Positions 35,301-43,831 of a stretch of DNA of 46,629 nt are shown here, in pieces; the first letter of the stretch is position 1; every line of letters starts with the position of its first letter. The stretch is from an uncultured Burkholderiales bacterium (GTDB lineage Bacteria; Pseudomonadota; Gammaproteobacteria; Burkholderiales; Burkholderiaceae_C). Below the pieces are notes generated by a model. The model had not been told where the DNA came from. It was given only the letters and a program-made list of their open reading frames with translations, and ran no database searches. Position numbers and translations under genes: made by a program. The stretch lies in NCBI GenBank assembly GCA_903935585.1, contig CAIZSE010000004.1:1-46629 (forward strand), in the 5' to 3' direction.

Positions 35301-35842
35301 GGCAGCCCGCAAGCCTTGAAAATGTGGTCGCTCTGGTGTGCCGCCGTTGAGCTTTTGGCCACGTGGTCATCGCCTGCGATCGCCAGCACGCCGCCCCAGG
35401 GCGTGGTGCCTGCCATGTTGGCGTGCTTGAATACATCCGAGCAACGGTCAACCCCGGGCCCCTTGCCGTACCAGATACCGAACACGCCGTCGTACTTGTT
35501 GGTGCCGGGCGGTGCAAATCCGAGTTGCTGCGTGCCCCACAAAGCCGTGGCCGCCAACTCTTCGTTGACCCCGGGCTGGAAGACGATGTGTTGTGCCTTC
35601 AGGTGGTCTTTGGCTTTCCATAGCGACTGGTCGTAACTGCCCAGCGGAGAACCCCGGTAACCACTGATGAAGCCCGCGGTGTTTTTGCCCTGCAAGGCAT
35701 CGCGTTGGCGCTGCAGCATGGGCAGTTTTACCAAGGCCTGCACGCCACTCATGAAGGCGCGACCGACATCCAGGCTGTATTTGTCGTCCAGCGTCACGGT
35801 TTCTAAGGCCTGGCGAATTGATTCGGGCAAGGGGGCGTTCAT
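32303..35842 (-). CDS. Indolepyruvate ferredoxin oxidoreductase, fused alpha/beta form
   Basis: Oxidatively decarboxylates aryl or branched 2-oxoacids from amino-acid breakdown to acyl-CoA, passing electrons to ferredoxin. It is 1179 residues, the single-chain fusion typical of aerobic Proteobacteria. The N-terminal pyrimidine part has FISGYRGSPLGSYDQ; the TPP-binding part has CSGCPHNTSTKVPEGS and GIGCHFM. A ferredoxin-like Cys cluster EEVCEGCGDCGVQSNC and a second set in TCNKDTSCLKGFC follow, then the gamma-like GVGGTGVITIGQLLGMAAH. The start ATG at 35842 matches the family; codons upstream are in frame but unsupported. It is divergent from an Lrp regulator that likely controls it. Confidence 0.93.
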   Translation of the reverse strand: MNAPLPESIRQALETVTLDDKYSLDVGRAFMSGVQALVKLPMLQRQRDALQGKNTAGFISGYRGSPLGSYDQSLWKAKDHLKAQHIVFQPGVNEELAATALWGTQQLGFAPPGTNKYDGVFGIWYGKGPGVDRCSDVFKHANMAGTTPWGGVLAIAGDDHVAKSSTAAHQSDHIFKACGLPVFFPASVQDILDQGLHALAMSRFAGIWSGMKTIQEIVESSATAHIDPERVQIVLPEFVMPPGGLHIRWPDTALEQEARLFDYKWYAALAYIRANKLNHNVIEGPNDRFGLIASGKAYNDTRQALMDLGLNDERCHQLGIRLHKVAVVWPLEAQTTREFATGLREILVVEEKRQVIEYQLKEELYNWRDDVRPHILGKFDEADGDVSGGEWSVPNPTERTLLRANADLTPAIIARAIAKRLKKLGIDADTTARIDAHLAVLDAKEKSLQTLTLGAAAERTPWFCSGCPHNTSTKVPEGSRAMAGIGCHFMSIWMDRSTVGFTQMGGEGVPWTGQQPFSTDQHMFANIGDGTYFHSGILAVRQSVVSGVNITYKILYNDAVAMTGGQPVGERPEGHSVVQIAQSMRAEGAQRIDVVTDEPEKYQGVALAEGVRVFHRDELDRIQREMREIKGTTVIIYDQTCATEKRRRRKRGTMVDPAVRVMINEEVCEGCGDCGVQSNCLSVEPLETPLGRKRTINQSTCNKDTSCLKGFCPSFVTVEGGTFKKKSTTASVNTLSPASLGALPEPELPLITEPWGMVVAGVGGTGVITIGQLLGMAAHMEGKGIVTQDSAGLAQKGGATWSHVLVANTQDEIRTTRVSMAAADLIMGCDPIVSASKETTLRMRAGRTHVALNSNSTPTAAFVKNGNWQNPAEQCVAEIAGQVGADSVGSFDADALAKQLMGDTIYVNPMILGYAWQKGWVPLRHESLVRAIELNDVQVKNNLTAFEWGRHAAHQPEVLSQKIQPVQTIQFKKREGLADLIADRVSRLTDYQNAAYAERYQAFVQRVQLAEAPLGKSLLTETVARYLYKLMAYKDEYEVARLHTQSAFLDRIRDSFEGDFKVHYHLAPPLLAKRNNKGELVKQKFGPFMLTGFKMLAKLKGLRGTAFDVLGQSEERRTERALVGEYMQHIDDALQDLNASKHAHALEVAKVPENIKGFGHVKERNIKAARSMWASLSAK

Positions 35843-35961
35843 GGTCTGTCCTGCAGCTGAAATGGAAAGCACAGTGTAGGACGCCCAAGCCGACAGGTGC
35901 TTGCTTTCGGTGACAGGATTTGCCCTATGATTTGAAAGAATCTTGCTCAAAGGGGGCTATT

Positions 35962-36429
35962 TTGGAAACACTTGATAAATTTGACTGGGCAATACTGAAT
36001 GAACTGCAAAAAGACGGCCGATTGACCAATGCCGAATTGGCCCAGCGTGTGGGCTTGTCGGCGGCGCCCTGTTGGCGCCGCGTGCGGGCGCTGGAAGAGT
36101 CGGGTGTCATCAAAGGCTACCGCGCCGAAATCGATCGCCAGAAAGTGGGGCTGGATGTGTTTGCTTTCGTGCGGCTCGATGCCGAACGCAACCGGGGTGA
36201 TGTGACGCGCCAACTCGAGGAGGCCATCCTCAAAATCCCTGAAGTTGTTTCATGCCATTACATCAGTGGCACCGGCACGTTTGAGTTGCAAGTGGTCAGC
36301 AAAGACCTGAACACCTTCAGCCAGTTTGCGCGCGACGTTCTGATCAACCTGCCGAATGTGAAAGACCTGCACACCAGTTTTTCACTGGGTGAGGTCAAGG
36401 CCGCAGGGGCTTTGCCGCTGCGGCCTTGA
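35962..36429 (+). CDS. Lrp/AsnC family transcriptional regulator
   Basis: A 155-residue amino-acid-responsive regulator: N-terminal winged helix (LDKFDWAILNELQKDGRLT, NAELAQRVGLSAAPCWRRVRALEE) and a C-terminal RAM ligand domain (VVSCHYISGTGTFELQVV; key part ISGTGTFELQV). It appears to start with TTG at 35962, because that codon has AGGGGG about 6 bases upstream and gives the usual length; no ATG is present in a suitable place. It sits between a ferredoxin oxidoreductase (divergent) and glutamate dehydrogenase (convergent), both amino-acid catabolic, so it is the probable regulator of one or both. A TATGAT -10-like box is near 35926. Confidence 0.9.
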   Translation: METLDKFDWAILNELQKDGRLTNAELAQRVGLSAAPCWRRVRALEESGVIKGYRAEIDRQKVGLDVFAFVRLDAERNRGDVTRQLEEAILKIPEVVSCHYISGTGTFELQVVSKDLNTFSQFARDVLINLPNVKDLHTSFSLGEVKAAGALPLRP

Positions 36430-36469
36430 AGTTGCTTTCTCTGGCCTTTTGGGGCGCCTTGCACGCTGA

Positions 36470-37792
36470 TCAGGGGTAGAGACCCCGCAACTCACGCGCC
36501 TGCAAAATGCGCGAGCAAGCCACAATGAAAGTGGCTGTGCGCAAGCTGACCCGGTGTTCGGCGGCCACTTGCCAGATGCCGGCAAACGCCTCGCGCAGGA
36601 TGCGCACCAAGCGGGTGTTGATGTCGTCTTCGGTCCAGAAGAAGCTCGAGAAATCCTGCACCCACTCAAAGTAGCTGACGGTGACCCCGCCGGCGTTGGC
36701 AATCACATCGGGTACGACCAGGATGCCTTTTTCGTGCAGGATGTCATCGGCTTCGGGTGTGGTCGGGCCGTTGGCGCCTTCGATCACCATGCGCGCCTTG
36801 ATCTGATCGGCGTTGGCTGCGGTGATTTGTTGCTCCAGGGCTGCAGGAATCAGGATGTCGCAGTCCACCGCCCAAAACGCGGCATCTGGCAGGGTTTCAA
36901 CTGGGCCGCTCGCCTGCTCAAACCCTTTCACGCTGCCATGTTCTTCAACATGGCGCAGCAGGGCCGGCACGTCCAGGCCGGATGCTTTGTAAATCGTGCC
37001 TCCGTGGTCTTGCACCGCGACCACTGTTGCACCGGCTTGCGCAAACAGTTTGGCCGCAATGCCGCCCACGTTGCCAAAGCCCTGTACGGCCACTTTGGCT
37101 TGGGTGATGTCGAGGCCGATGTGCTGTGCGGCCTCTTGGCCGACGGTGAAGACGCCTCGCCCGGTGGCTTCACGTCGGCCCAATGAGCCACCCAAAGCCA
37201 GGGGCTTGCCGGTGACCACGCCCGAGGCGGTGGCGCCCTCGTTCATGGAATAGGTGTCCATCATCCAGGCCATGATTTGCTCGTTGGTGTTCACGTCAGG
37301 CGCCGGAATGTCCTTGTTGGGCCCGATGATGATGCCGATTTCGCTGGTGTAGCGGCGCGTCAGACGCTCCAACTCGCCGCGTGACAAGGTCTTGGGGTCG
37401 ACCCGGATGCCGCCCTTGGCGCCGCCAAAGGGCAGGTTGACAGCAGCGTTTTTGACCGACATCCAGGCTGAAAGGGCCATGACCTCTGACAGCGTGACGT
37501 CCTGGTGAAAGCGCACCCCGCCTTTGCCGGGACCGCGGCTGGTGTTGTGTTGCACGCGGTAGCCCTCAAAGTGGGCCATGCTGCCGTTGTCCAGCTCGAT
37601 CGGCACGTCCACGATCAAGGCACGCTTGGGCCGTTTGAGCGTCTCGACCCAGCGCGACAGGCCGCCCAGGTAGGGGGTGACCCGGTCGACCTGTTGAAGG
37701 TAAATACCCCAAGGGCCGAGGTGATCGGGGTTCAAATAAGAGGGCAGTGCGTGGCTGCTTTTGGCGGGTGCGCCTGCTGGGGCATTGGACAT
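36470..37792 (-). CDS. gdhA: Glu/Leu/Phe/Val family glutamate dehydrogenase
   Basis: Interconverts glutamate and 2-oxoglutarate plus ammonia with NAD(P). It is 440 residues with the substrate motif [15 protein letters not shown] (catalytic Lys), [13 protein letters not shown], and the dinucleotide-binding [13 protein letters not shown]. The end [17 protein letters not shown] is conserved in the family. The ATG has AGGAG about 9 bases upstream. It lies convergent to the Lrp gene with about 40 bases between; a two-way terminator was not obvious. Coenzyme preference is not decided here. Confidence 0.95.
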   Translation of the reverse strand: MSNAPAGAPAKSSHALPSYLNPDHLGPWGIYLQQVDRVTPYLGGLSRWVETLKRPKRALIVDVPIELDNGSMAHFEGYRVQHNTSRGPGKGGVRFHQDVTLSEVMALSAWMSVKNAAVNLPFGGAKGGIRVDPKTLSRGELERLTRRYTSEIGIIIGPNKDIPAPDVNTNEQIMAWMMDTYSMNEGATASGVVTGKPLALGGSLGRREATGRGVFTVGQEAAQHIGLDITQAKVAVQGFGNVGGIAAKLFAQAGATVVAVQDHGGTIYKASGLDVPALLRHVEEHGSVKGFEQASGPVETLPDAAFWAVDCDILIPAALEQQITAANADQIKARMVIEGANGPTTPEADDILHEKGILVVPDVIANAGGVTVSYFEWVQDFSSFFWTEDDINTRLVRILREAFAGIWQVAAEHRVSLRTATFIVACSRILQARELRGLYP

Positions 37793-37881
37793 GGTGTGTC
37801 TCCTGTCTTGAAACTGACGGGTTGTCAGCGGTGTCGATGGTAATACGTCCGTATTGCTTCGTCCAAGGCCGCTTGTCTCTG

Positions 37882-37906
37882 GGGTTATGCGCTTAATGCA
37901 TAACCC
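37882..37906. promoter_or_regulatory. Perfect 9-base inverted repeat between gdhA and mnmG
   Basis: GGGTTATGC (37882-37890) and GCATAACCC (37898-37906) with a 7-base AT-rich spacer GCTTAAT. It lies about 90 bases upstream of the divergent gdhA start and 177 bases before mnmG. Could be an operator for a dimeric regulator or a hairpin; no T run follows. No regulator is assigned. Confidence 0.5.
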
Positions 37907-38082
37907 GGCGGTTCGTGAGGCCCTTGTGGTTTTGTTGCCGATTGTTCTGATGGGGCTGAATCAGCAGGGGCAACACACATCGGACCCTGCCTGTAAAATA
38001 AGCAGCTTCAGCCGACCCCGTGGCAGGGGCGCCTTGGCGCATGATGCGCCCCTATTTGGCCTTCATCCGAGGCGGACTTCTC

Positions 38083-40056
38083 ATGCTTTACCCTCAAGAA
38101 TTCGATGTGATCGTGGTCGGCGGCGGCCATGCCGGGACAGAAGCGGCGTTGGCAGCCGCGCGCATGGGTTGCAAAACCTTGCTGCTGTCGCACAACATCG
38201 AGACCCTGGGCCAGATGAGCTGTAACCCCTCCATTGGCGGCATCGGTAAAGGCCATCTGGTCAAAGAAGTCGACGCTTTGGGTGGGGCCATGGCCTTGGC
38301 CACCGATGAAGGCGGCATCCAGTTCCGCATTCTGAACAGTTCCAAAGGCCCGGCCGTGCGTGCCACGCGGGCGCAGGCAGACCGGATCTTGTACAAAGCG
38401 GCGATTCGCCGCATGCTCGAGAACCAACCGAATTTGTGGCTGTTTCAACAAGCCGTGGACGATTTGATGGTCGAAGGTGACCGGGTGGTCGGCGCCGTGA
38501 CGCAAGTGGGCATCCGTTTCAAGGGGCGTACCGTGGTGTTGACGGCGGGCACTTTTCTCGACGGCAAGATCCATGTGGGCTTGCAAAACTATGCCGCCGG
38601 CAGGGCAGGCGACCCGCCTGCTGTGAGCCTGTCGGCACGCCTGAAAGAGCTCAAGCTGCCGCAAGGGCGCCTGAAAACCGGGACGCCGCCACGCCTGGAT
38701 GGCCGCACCATCGACTTCAGCCAATGCACCGAACAACCCGGCGACGGCGTTCCCGGCGGCATGAACCCGGACGCGGGTGTGCCGGTGTTCAGCTTCATGG
38801 GCCGTGCCGAGATGCACCCTCAGCAAGTGCCGTGCTGGATCACGCACACCAACGAACGCACCCACGAGATCATCCGCTCCGGCTTTGACCGCAGCCCGAT
38901 GTTCACCGGCAAGATCGAAGGCGTGGGGCCGCGCTACTGCCCGAGCGTGGAGGACAAGGTCAACCGCTTTGCCGACAAGGACAGCCACCAGATTTTTCTG
39001 GAGCCAGAAGGCCTGACTACACACGAGTACTACCCCAACGGCATCTCGACCAGCTTGCCATTCGACATCCAGTACGACCTGGTGCGCTCGATGAAAGGGC
39101 TGGAAAACTGCCATATTTTGCGGCCCGGCTACGCCATTGAATACGATTACTTTGACCCGCGGGCATTGAAGAACAGCTTTGAAACACGCCAGATCAATGG
39201 CCTGTTTTTTGCCGGCCAGATCAACGGCACCACCGGTTACGAAGAGGCCGCGGCCCAAGGCTTGTTCGCCGGCATCAATGCCGCACTGCAATGCCGGGGC
39301 GAAGCTTCCTGGACGCCAGCACGCGACCAGGCCTATCTGGGTGTGTTGGTCGATGACCTGGTGACCCAGGGCGTGACCGAGCCCTACCGCATGTTCACCA
39401 GCCGGGCCGAGTATCGGCTGCAACTGCGTGAAGACAACGCCGACGCCCGCCTGACTGAAGTGGGGCGCCAGATGGGCCTCGTGGACGACGCGCGCTGGGA
39501 TGCTTTCAGCCGCAAGCGCGATGCTGTTTCACGTGAAACAGAGCGCCTGAAGTCCACCTGGGTGAATCCGAAAAACCTGTCTGCAGCAGAATCTGAGCGG
39601 GTGCTGGGCAAGGCCATTGAGCACGAGCACAAGCTCTTTGATTTGCTGCGAAGACCCAATGTGTCCTACGGCGACCTGATGTCTCTGGATGGTGGGCGCA
39701 TGGCCAGCACCGATGTTTCACGTGAAACGCTGGGCGAGCTGAGTGTGCCGGTCATTGAGCAGGTGGAGATTGCCGCCAAGTATTCCGGCTACATCGATCG
39801 CCAAAGGGGCGAGGTTGAGCGCGCTGCTTTTTATGAGCATCTGCGTTTACCCGAGCAACTGGATTACATGCAGGTTTCGGCCCTGTCGATTGAGGCGCGG
39901 CAAAAGCTGTCCAAACACCGACCCGAAACGCTGGGCCAGGCTTCACGTATTTCAGGCATCACGCCGGCCAGCGTTTCATTGCTCTTGATCCACCTGAAGA
40001 AGGGTGGGTTCAAGGGGTTCATGGGTGCTGCCCCCCAAGAAAGCCAGTCTGCATGA
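38083..40056 (+). CDS. mnmG: tRNA uridine-5-carboxymethylaminomethyl modification enzyme MnmG
   Basis: FAD enzyme that with MnmE installs cmnm5U at the wobble base of several tRNAs. It is 657 residues, near the usual 630-640 plus a short extension. N-terminal FAD fold [70 protein letters not shown], and the C-terminal helical part ending [16 protein letters not shown]. The start at 38083 puts the FAD motif at the N-terminus. The gene contains two parS sites, both read in frame as VSRET ([10 protein letters not shown] and [10 protein letters not shown]), so the protein sequence has been shaped by the DNA site. rsmG overlaps its end by 4 bases. Confidence 0.96.
   Translation: MLYPQEFDVIVVGGGHAGTEAALAAARMGCKTLLLSHNIETLGQMSCNPSIGGIGKGHLVKEVDALGGAMALATDEGGIQFRILNSSKGPAVRATRAQADRILYKAAIRRMLENQPNLWLFQQAVDDLMVEGDRVVGAVTQVGIRFKGRTVVLTAGTFLDGKIHVGLQNYAAGRAGDPPAVSLSARLKELKLPQGRLKTGTPPRLDGRTIDFSQCTEQPGDGVPGGMNPDAGVPVFSFMGRAEMHPQQVPCWITHTNERTHEIIRSGFDRSPMFTGKIEGVGPRYCPSVEDKVNRFADKDSHQIFLEPEGLTTHEYYPNGISTSLPFDIQYDLVRSMKGLENCHILRPGYAIEYDYFDPRALKNSFETRQINGLFFAGQINGTTGYEEAAAQGLFAGINAALQCRGEASWTPARDQAYLGVLVDDLVTQGVTEPYRMFTSRAEYRLQLREDNADARLTEVGRQMGLVDDARWDAFSRKRDAVSRETERLKSTWVNPKNLSAAESERVLGKAIEHEHKLFDLLRRPNVSYGDLMSLDGGRMASTDVSRETLGELSVPVIEQVEIAAKYSGYIDRQRGEVERAAFYEHLRLPEQLDYMQVSALSIEARQKLSKHRPETLGQASRISGITPASVSLLLIHLKKGGFKGFMGAAPQESQSA
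39525..39540. promoter_or_regulatory. parS site 1 (perfect), inside mnmG
   Basis: TGTTTCACGTGAAACA, the 16-base palindromic consensus that ParB binds. Located within mnmG, about 3.3 kb upstream of parB. Confidence 0.93.
39714..39729. promoter_or_regulatory. parS site 2 (one mismatch), inside mnmG
   Basis: TGTTTCACGTGAAACG, differing from the consensus only at the last base; 189 bases after site 1 and in the same reading frame. Confidence 0.88.
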
Positions 40057-40712
40057 GCGTGAATCTTGCCGAGGGCCTGGGTGCGGGAATTCGTGCGCTG
40101 GGGCTTGACCTGGGGCCGGACCAACAAAAGCATTTGCTCGACTATGTGGCCCTGATCCAAAAATGGAACAAGGTCTACAACCTGACGGCTTTGCGCGACC
40201 CGGCAGACATGCTGACGCACCATTTGCTGGACAGCTTGACGGCGGTGGCGCCACTGACCCGTCATACCCAAGGCCGTGCGGTTCGGCTGCTGGATGTCGG
40301 GTCGGGCGGTGGCTTGCCAGGTGTGGTGCTGGCCATCTGCATGCCCGAGTTGGACGTGACCTGTGTGGACACGGTGGCCAAAAAAGCCGCGTTTGTGCAG
40401 CAGGTTGCGGTCAGCCTCAAGTTGCCCAACCTGCGTGGACTGCATGCACGGGTCGAGTCCTTGAACGATCCGTACGCGGTGATTTGCTCTCGGGCCTTCG
40501 CTTCCTTGCCTGATTTTGTGACCTGGTCGCGTTCGGCGCTGGCGGAGGGCGGGGTCTGGATGGCCATGAAAGGCAAGCACCCGCAAGATGAAATCGACGC
40601 ATTGCCTGCCGATGTGAAGGTGTTTCACGTGGAACCGTTGACGGTGCCGGGGCTGGATGTAGAGCGCTGCATGGTCTGGATGAAAGCCGCTGACAGCGCT
40701 GTTCAGCCCTGA
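40053..40712 (+). CDS. rsmG: 16S rRNA (guanine527-N7) methyltransferase
   Basis: Methylates G527 of 16S rRNA with SAM. It is 219 residues with [27 protein letters not shown] (family motifs [10 protein letters not shown] and HHLLDSL), the SAM pocket [16 protein letters not shown], and the later [11 protein letters not shown]. Overlaps mnmG by 4 bases. A degenerate parS-like site is near its end. Confidence 0.95.
   Translation: MSVNLAEGLGAGIRALGLDLGPDQQKHLLDYVALIQKWNKVYNLTALRDPADMLTHHLLDSLTAVAPLTRHTQGRAVRLLDVGSGGGLPGVVLAICMPELDVTCVDTVAKKAAFVQQVAVSLKLPNLRGLHARVESLNDPYAVICSRAFASLPDFVTWSRSALAEGGVWMAMKGKHPQDEIDALPADVKVFHVEPLTVPGLDVERCMVWMKAADSAVQP
40621..40636. promoter_or_regulatory. Degenerate parS-like site, inside rsmG
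   Basis: TGTTTCACGTGGAACC, two mismatches from the parS consensus in the right half. May be a weak ParB site or a decayed copy. Confidence 0.5.
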
Positions 40713-40821
40713 GACCCCCTTGACCGGATAGGCAATCACACCAAGCCGTCTGGTTGAATGCCGCCTTGTTCAGCGGGCAGGGCAATGGCCCGCAGCAGCT
40801 GAAATGCCCGCAGCGCGAAGC

Positions 40822-40837
40822 TGTTTCACGTGAAACA
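40822..40837. promoter_or_regulatory. parS site 4 (perfect), before the LysE-family gene
   Basis: TGTTTCACGTGAAACA in the intergenic region after rsmG, about 70 bases upstream of the LysE-family start and 700 before parA. The only perfect site outside a gene; it could also touch the parA transcript's control. Confidence 0.93.
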
Positions 40838-40906
40838 GTGGGTGCCACGAACGGCCGCTGCAAAGCCCATCACGTACACTCGCCACATTCCCCAGAAAGT
40901 GCACAC

Positions 40907-41521
40907 ATGTTTGGAATCTCGGATTACGGCGCATTCGCTGCGGCCTTTGTCCTGCTTTTGTTTTTGCCGGGGCCAGGCAATCTGGCCTTGATCAGTTCTG
41001 CCAGCAAGGGCGGCCTGGCGGGCGGCTTGGCCTCTGTGCTGGGCTTGCTTTTGGGGGACCAGATCTTGCTGTGGCTCACGGTGGCCGGTGTGGCCGCTTT
41101 GCTCAAAACTTATCCGCCCTTGTTCATGGGTCTGCAGTGGCTGGGCGCAGCCTATCTGGCCTGGTTGGGCTACAAAATGATCACGGCCAAGCCGGGCGAG
41201 GGGCCCAGCATCGAGATCACGCCCGGACATTATTTTCGGGAAACCATGGTCATTACCTTGCTGAACCCGAAGGCGATCATGTTTTACTTCGCGTTTTTTC
41301 CGCAATTCATTGACCCGGTGAACCACCAGGGCTGGATCACCTTTGCGGTGATGGCCTTGACGATCGCGGTGCTGGGCTTCCTGTACTGTTTTGGCGTGGT
41401 GTTGATCACGCACACGATGGCCGAGCGCATCCGCGCCAACCCCCGGTTTTCGGGTTTTCTGCAAAAACTGGCGGGTCTGTGCCTGATCGGTTTCGGCCTC
41501 AAGATGGCCTTGTCCAAATAA
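40907..41521 (+). CDS. LysE/RhtB family amino-acid exporter
   Basis: A 204-residue inner-membrane exporter with about six helices. Family marks: FLPGPGNLALISSASKGG (the PGP motif), GDQILLWLTVAGVAALL and ITLLNPKAIMFYFAFFPQFI. It likely exports an amino acid such as homoserine, threonine or a related metabolite. Placed between rsmG and parA, 17 bases before parA, an order remembered from other Comamonadaceae. Its own ATG follows the intergenic parS. Confidence 0.92.
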   Translation: MFGISDYGAFAAAFVLLLFLPGPGNLALISSASKGGLAGGLASVLGLLLGDQILLWLTVAGVAALLKTYPPLFMGLQWLGAAYLAWLGYKMITAKPGEGPSIEITPGHYFRETMVITLLNPKAIMFYFAFFPQFIDPVNHQGWITFAVMALTIAVLGFLYCFGVVLITHTMAERIRANPRFSGFLQKLAGLCLIGFGLKMALSK

Positions 41522-41538
41522 TCATCCGAGTCAGCACC

Positions 41539-42309
41539 ATGGCCAAAATTTTCTGCGTTGCTAACCAAAAGGGCGGGGTAGGCAAAACCACCACCAGCGT
41601 GAACCTGGCGGCTGGTTTGGCCAAAGTCGGGCAGCGCGTGCTGCTGGTAGACCTCGACCCCCAAGGCAATGCCACCATGGGTTCGGGCATCGACAAACGC
41701 AATGTCGAGTTGAGTGTGTACGACGTCCTGCTCGAATCCGCCACCATTGCCGAAGCCCTGGTCAGGGCCGATGCATGCGGTTATGACGTGTTGAGCGCCA
41801 ACCGTGAATTGGCGGGCGCCGAGGTCGAACTGGTGCAACTCGAACACCGTGACCAGCGCCTGAAAAATGCCTTGGCGGTGGTCGACGCCGACTATGACTT
41901 TGTCCTGATCGATTGCCCGCCGTCCTTGTCGATGCTGACCCTGAACGGTTTGTGTTCGGCCCATGGCGTGATCGTGCCCATGCAGTGCGAATACTTTGCG
42001 CTCGAAGGCCTCACTGATCTGGTCAACACCATCAAGCAGGTGCACGCCAACCTGAACAAAGACCTCAAGATCATTGGCTTGCTGCGCGTCATGTTCGACC
42101 CCCGCATCACCCTGCAAATGCAGGTCAGCGACCAGCTCAAGGCCCACTTTGGCGACAAGGTGTTCGACACCGTGATCCCGCGCAACGTCCGGCTGGCCGA
42201 GGCCCCCAGCTATGGCTTGCCCGGCGTGGTGTTCGATGCCTCGGCCAAGGGCAGCCAGGCCTATGTCGAGTTTGCGCGCGAGTTGGTGCTGCGTGCACCC
42301 ACACTCTGA
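41539..42309 (+). CDS. parA: Chromosome partitioning ATPase ParA (Soj type)
   Basis: Deviant Walker ATPase that moves ParB-parS complexes. It is 256 residues, the chromosomal short form without an N-terminal DNA-binding extension: VANQKGGVGKTTTSVNLAAGLA, LVDLDPQGNATMGSG, LIDCPPSLSMLTLNGL, and a conserved C-terminal part. Length and motif order are normal. A hydrolase gene separates it from parB by about 570 bases. Confidence 0.95.
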   Translation: MAKIFCVANQKGGVGKTTTSVNLAAGLAKVGQRVLLVDLDPQGNATMGSGIDKRNVELSVYDVLLESATIAEALVRADACGYDVLSANRELAGAEVELVQLEHRDQRLKNALAVVDADYDFVLIDCPPSLSMLTLNGLCSAHGVIVPMQCEYFALEGLTDLVNTIKQVHANLNKDLKIIGLLRVMFDPRITLQMQVSDQLKAHFGDKVFDTVIPRNVRLAEAPSYGLPGVVFDASAKGSQAYVEFARELVLRAPTL

Positions 42310-42322
42310 GCCGTCCACGGGC

Positions 42323-42877
42323 ATGACTCTGATGCGCCAGCCCGCACCCACCGTGCTGATTTTGCCCGGCTGGCAAGGCAGCGGTCCTGGCCATTGGCAA
42401 TGGCATTGGGCCCGCTTGCATGGTCATGTCGTGGTTGAGCAAAACGACTGGATGCGACCGTTGCGGGGCGACTGGCTGGCGCGTCTGGACGAAGCCGTCA
42501 TCGATGCCCCCGGTCCGGTGGTCTTGGTGGCACACAGCCTGGCTTGTGTGTTGGTGGCGGCCTGGGCCGCTGTTTCCCGGCATACAGCCCGCGTGCGCGG
42601 GGCCTTGCTGGTCGCGCCAGGCAACACCGAAGACCTTGAGCTGAGCGACCGCCTGCCTGGCTGGTCACCCATCGTGCGCCAAGCATTGCCTTTCAAAAGC
42701 ATTTTGGTGGGCAGCCAAAATGACCCGTATTGTTCGGCCAAAGTGGCCCATGAATTGGCCAAAGACTGGGGCGCCCAGTGGCTTGATTTGGGCGCTGCCG
42801 GGCACATCAATGCGCAATCATCACTGGGCGACTGGCCTGCAGGCCATGCGCTTTTGCAAACTCTCCTGAAAGATTGA
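42323..42877 (+). CDS. RBBP9/YdeN family alpha/beta hydrolase
   Basis: A 184-residue serine hydrolase-like protein: LPGWQGSGPGHWQWHW at the N-terminus, the nucleophile elbow VAHSLACVL, and GAAGHINAQSSLGDWPAG with the catalytic His. A second ATG three codons in is also possible. Lies between parA and parB, 2 bases before parB, so co-expressed; this order recurs in relatives as remembered, but a role in segregation is not known. Confidence 0.9.
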   Translation: MTLMRQPAPTVLILPGWQGSGPGHWQWHWARLHGHVVVEQNDWMRPLRGDWLARLDEAVIDAPGPVVLVAHSLACVLVAAWAAVSRHTARVRGALLVAPGNTEDLELSDRLPGWSPIVRQALPFKSILVGSQNDPYCSAKVAHELAKDWGAQWLDLGAAGHINAQSSLGDWPAGHALLQTLLKD

Positions 42878-42879
42878 CC

Positions 42880-43797
42880 ATGGTCACCAAAAAACCCAAA
42901 GGCCTTGGCCGCGGACTCGAAGCCTTGCTGGGCCCCAAAGTGCAAGACGCACCTGCCGCAGCTTTGGCGGCTGAAACAGGGGTGCCCACCCAGCTCCGGC
43001 TCGACCAGATGGTGCCTGGCGCGTACCAGCCGCGCACCCGCATGGACGAAGGCGCTTTGTACGAGTTGGCCGAGTCCATCAAGGCGCAGGGCATCATGCA
43101 GCCAATTTTGGTGCGCCGCCTGGCCGATGGTGAAAACGTCGGCAAATACGAGATCATTGCGGGCGAACGCCGGTTCCGGGCCTCCAGGCTGGCGGGTCTG
43201 GACAGCGTGCCCGTGCTGGTGCGCGATGTGCCCAACGAAGCGGCCGCAGCCATGGCCCTGATTGAGAACATTCAGCGCGAAGACCTCAACCCCCTCGAAG
43301 AAGCCCAAGGCTTGCAACGCCTGATTCGCGAGTTCGGCCTCACGCACGAAACCGCAGCACAGGCTGTGGGGCGTTCGCGCAGTGCGGCCAGCAACCTGCT
43401 GCGCTTGCTCAACCTGGCCGAGCCGGTACAAACCATGTTGATGGCGGGTGATCTGGACATGGGCCACGCCCGGGCCTTGCTGTCGCTAGACAAGGCGGCG
43501 CAAATCACTGCCGCCAACCAGATTGCGGCCAAAAAACTGTCGGTGCGAGAGGCCGAAAGCCTGGCCAAAAAGCTGGGCGCAGAGTTCAACCTGGTCACCC
43601 AAAAACCCAAAAAAGACAAGTCGCGGGACATCCGGCGGGTAGAAGAAGAGCTGTCCGATTTGTTGACCGCAGAAGTTGAAGTAAGAATAAAAAAACGTGT
43701 CAAAAGAAACGGAAGAGTAGAAGAAATGGGTGAAATCAGCATACAGTTTGGTTCTTTAGAAGAACTCAATGGCCTGATCGACAGATTGAGGTCTTGA
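42880..43797 (+). CDS. parB: Chromosome partitioning protein ParB
   Basis: DNA-binding CTPase clamp that loads at parS. It is 305 residues: N-terminal KPKGLGRGLEALLG for ParA contact, the CTP-binding GERRFRASRLAGL, ENIQREDLNPLEEAQG, the helix-turn-helix HETAAQAVGRSRSAASNLLRL, and a C-terminal dimerisation region. Its cognate parS sites lie 2-3.4 kb upstream. The ATG at 42880 is the one matching the family. Confidence 0.96.
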   Translation: MVTKKPKGLGRGLEALLGPKVQDAPAAALAAETGVPTQLRLDQMVPGAYQPRTRMDEGALYELAESIKAQGIMQPILVRRLADGENVGKYEIIAGERRFRASRLAGLDSVPVLVRDVPNEAAAAMALIENIQREDLNPLEEAQGLQRLIREFGLTHETAAQAVGRSRSAASNLLRLLNLAEPVQTMLMAGDLDMGHARALLSLDKAAQITAANQIAAKKLSVREAESLAKKLGAEFNLVTQKPKKDKSRDIRRVEEELSDLLTAEVEVRIKKRVKRNGRVEEMGEISIQFGSLEELNGLIDRLRS

Positions 43798-43801
43798 ACC
43801 G

Positions 43802-43819
43802 CCCGGGTACCAACCCGGG
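43802..43819 (+). promoter_or_regulatory. Hairpin between parB and kinase overlapping the ribosome site
   Basis: CCCGGGT (43802-43808) pairs with ACCCGGG (43813-43819), loop ACCA. There is no T run, so it is not a standard terminator. The right arm runs into GGGAGAAAG, the likely ribosome site of the following kinase (ATG at 43832), so the stem could limit its translation. Confidence 0.45.
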
Positions 43820-43831
43820 AGAAAGCAGTCT

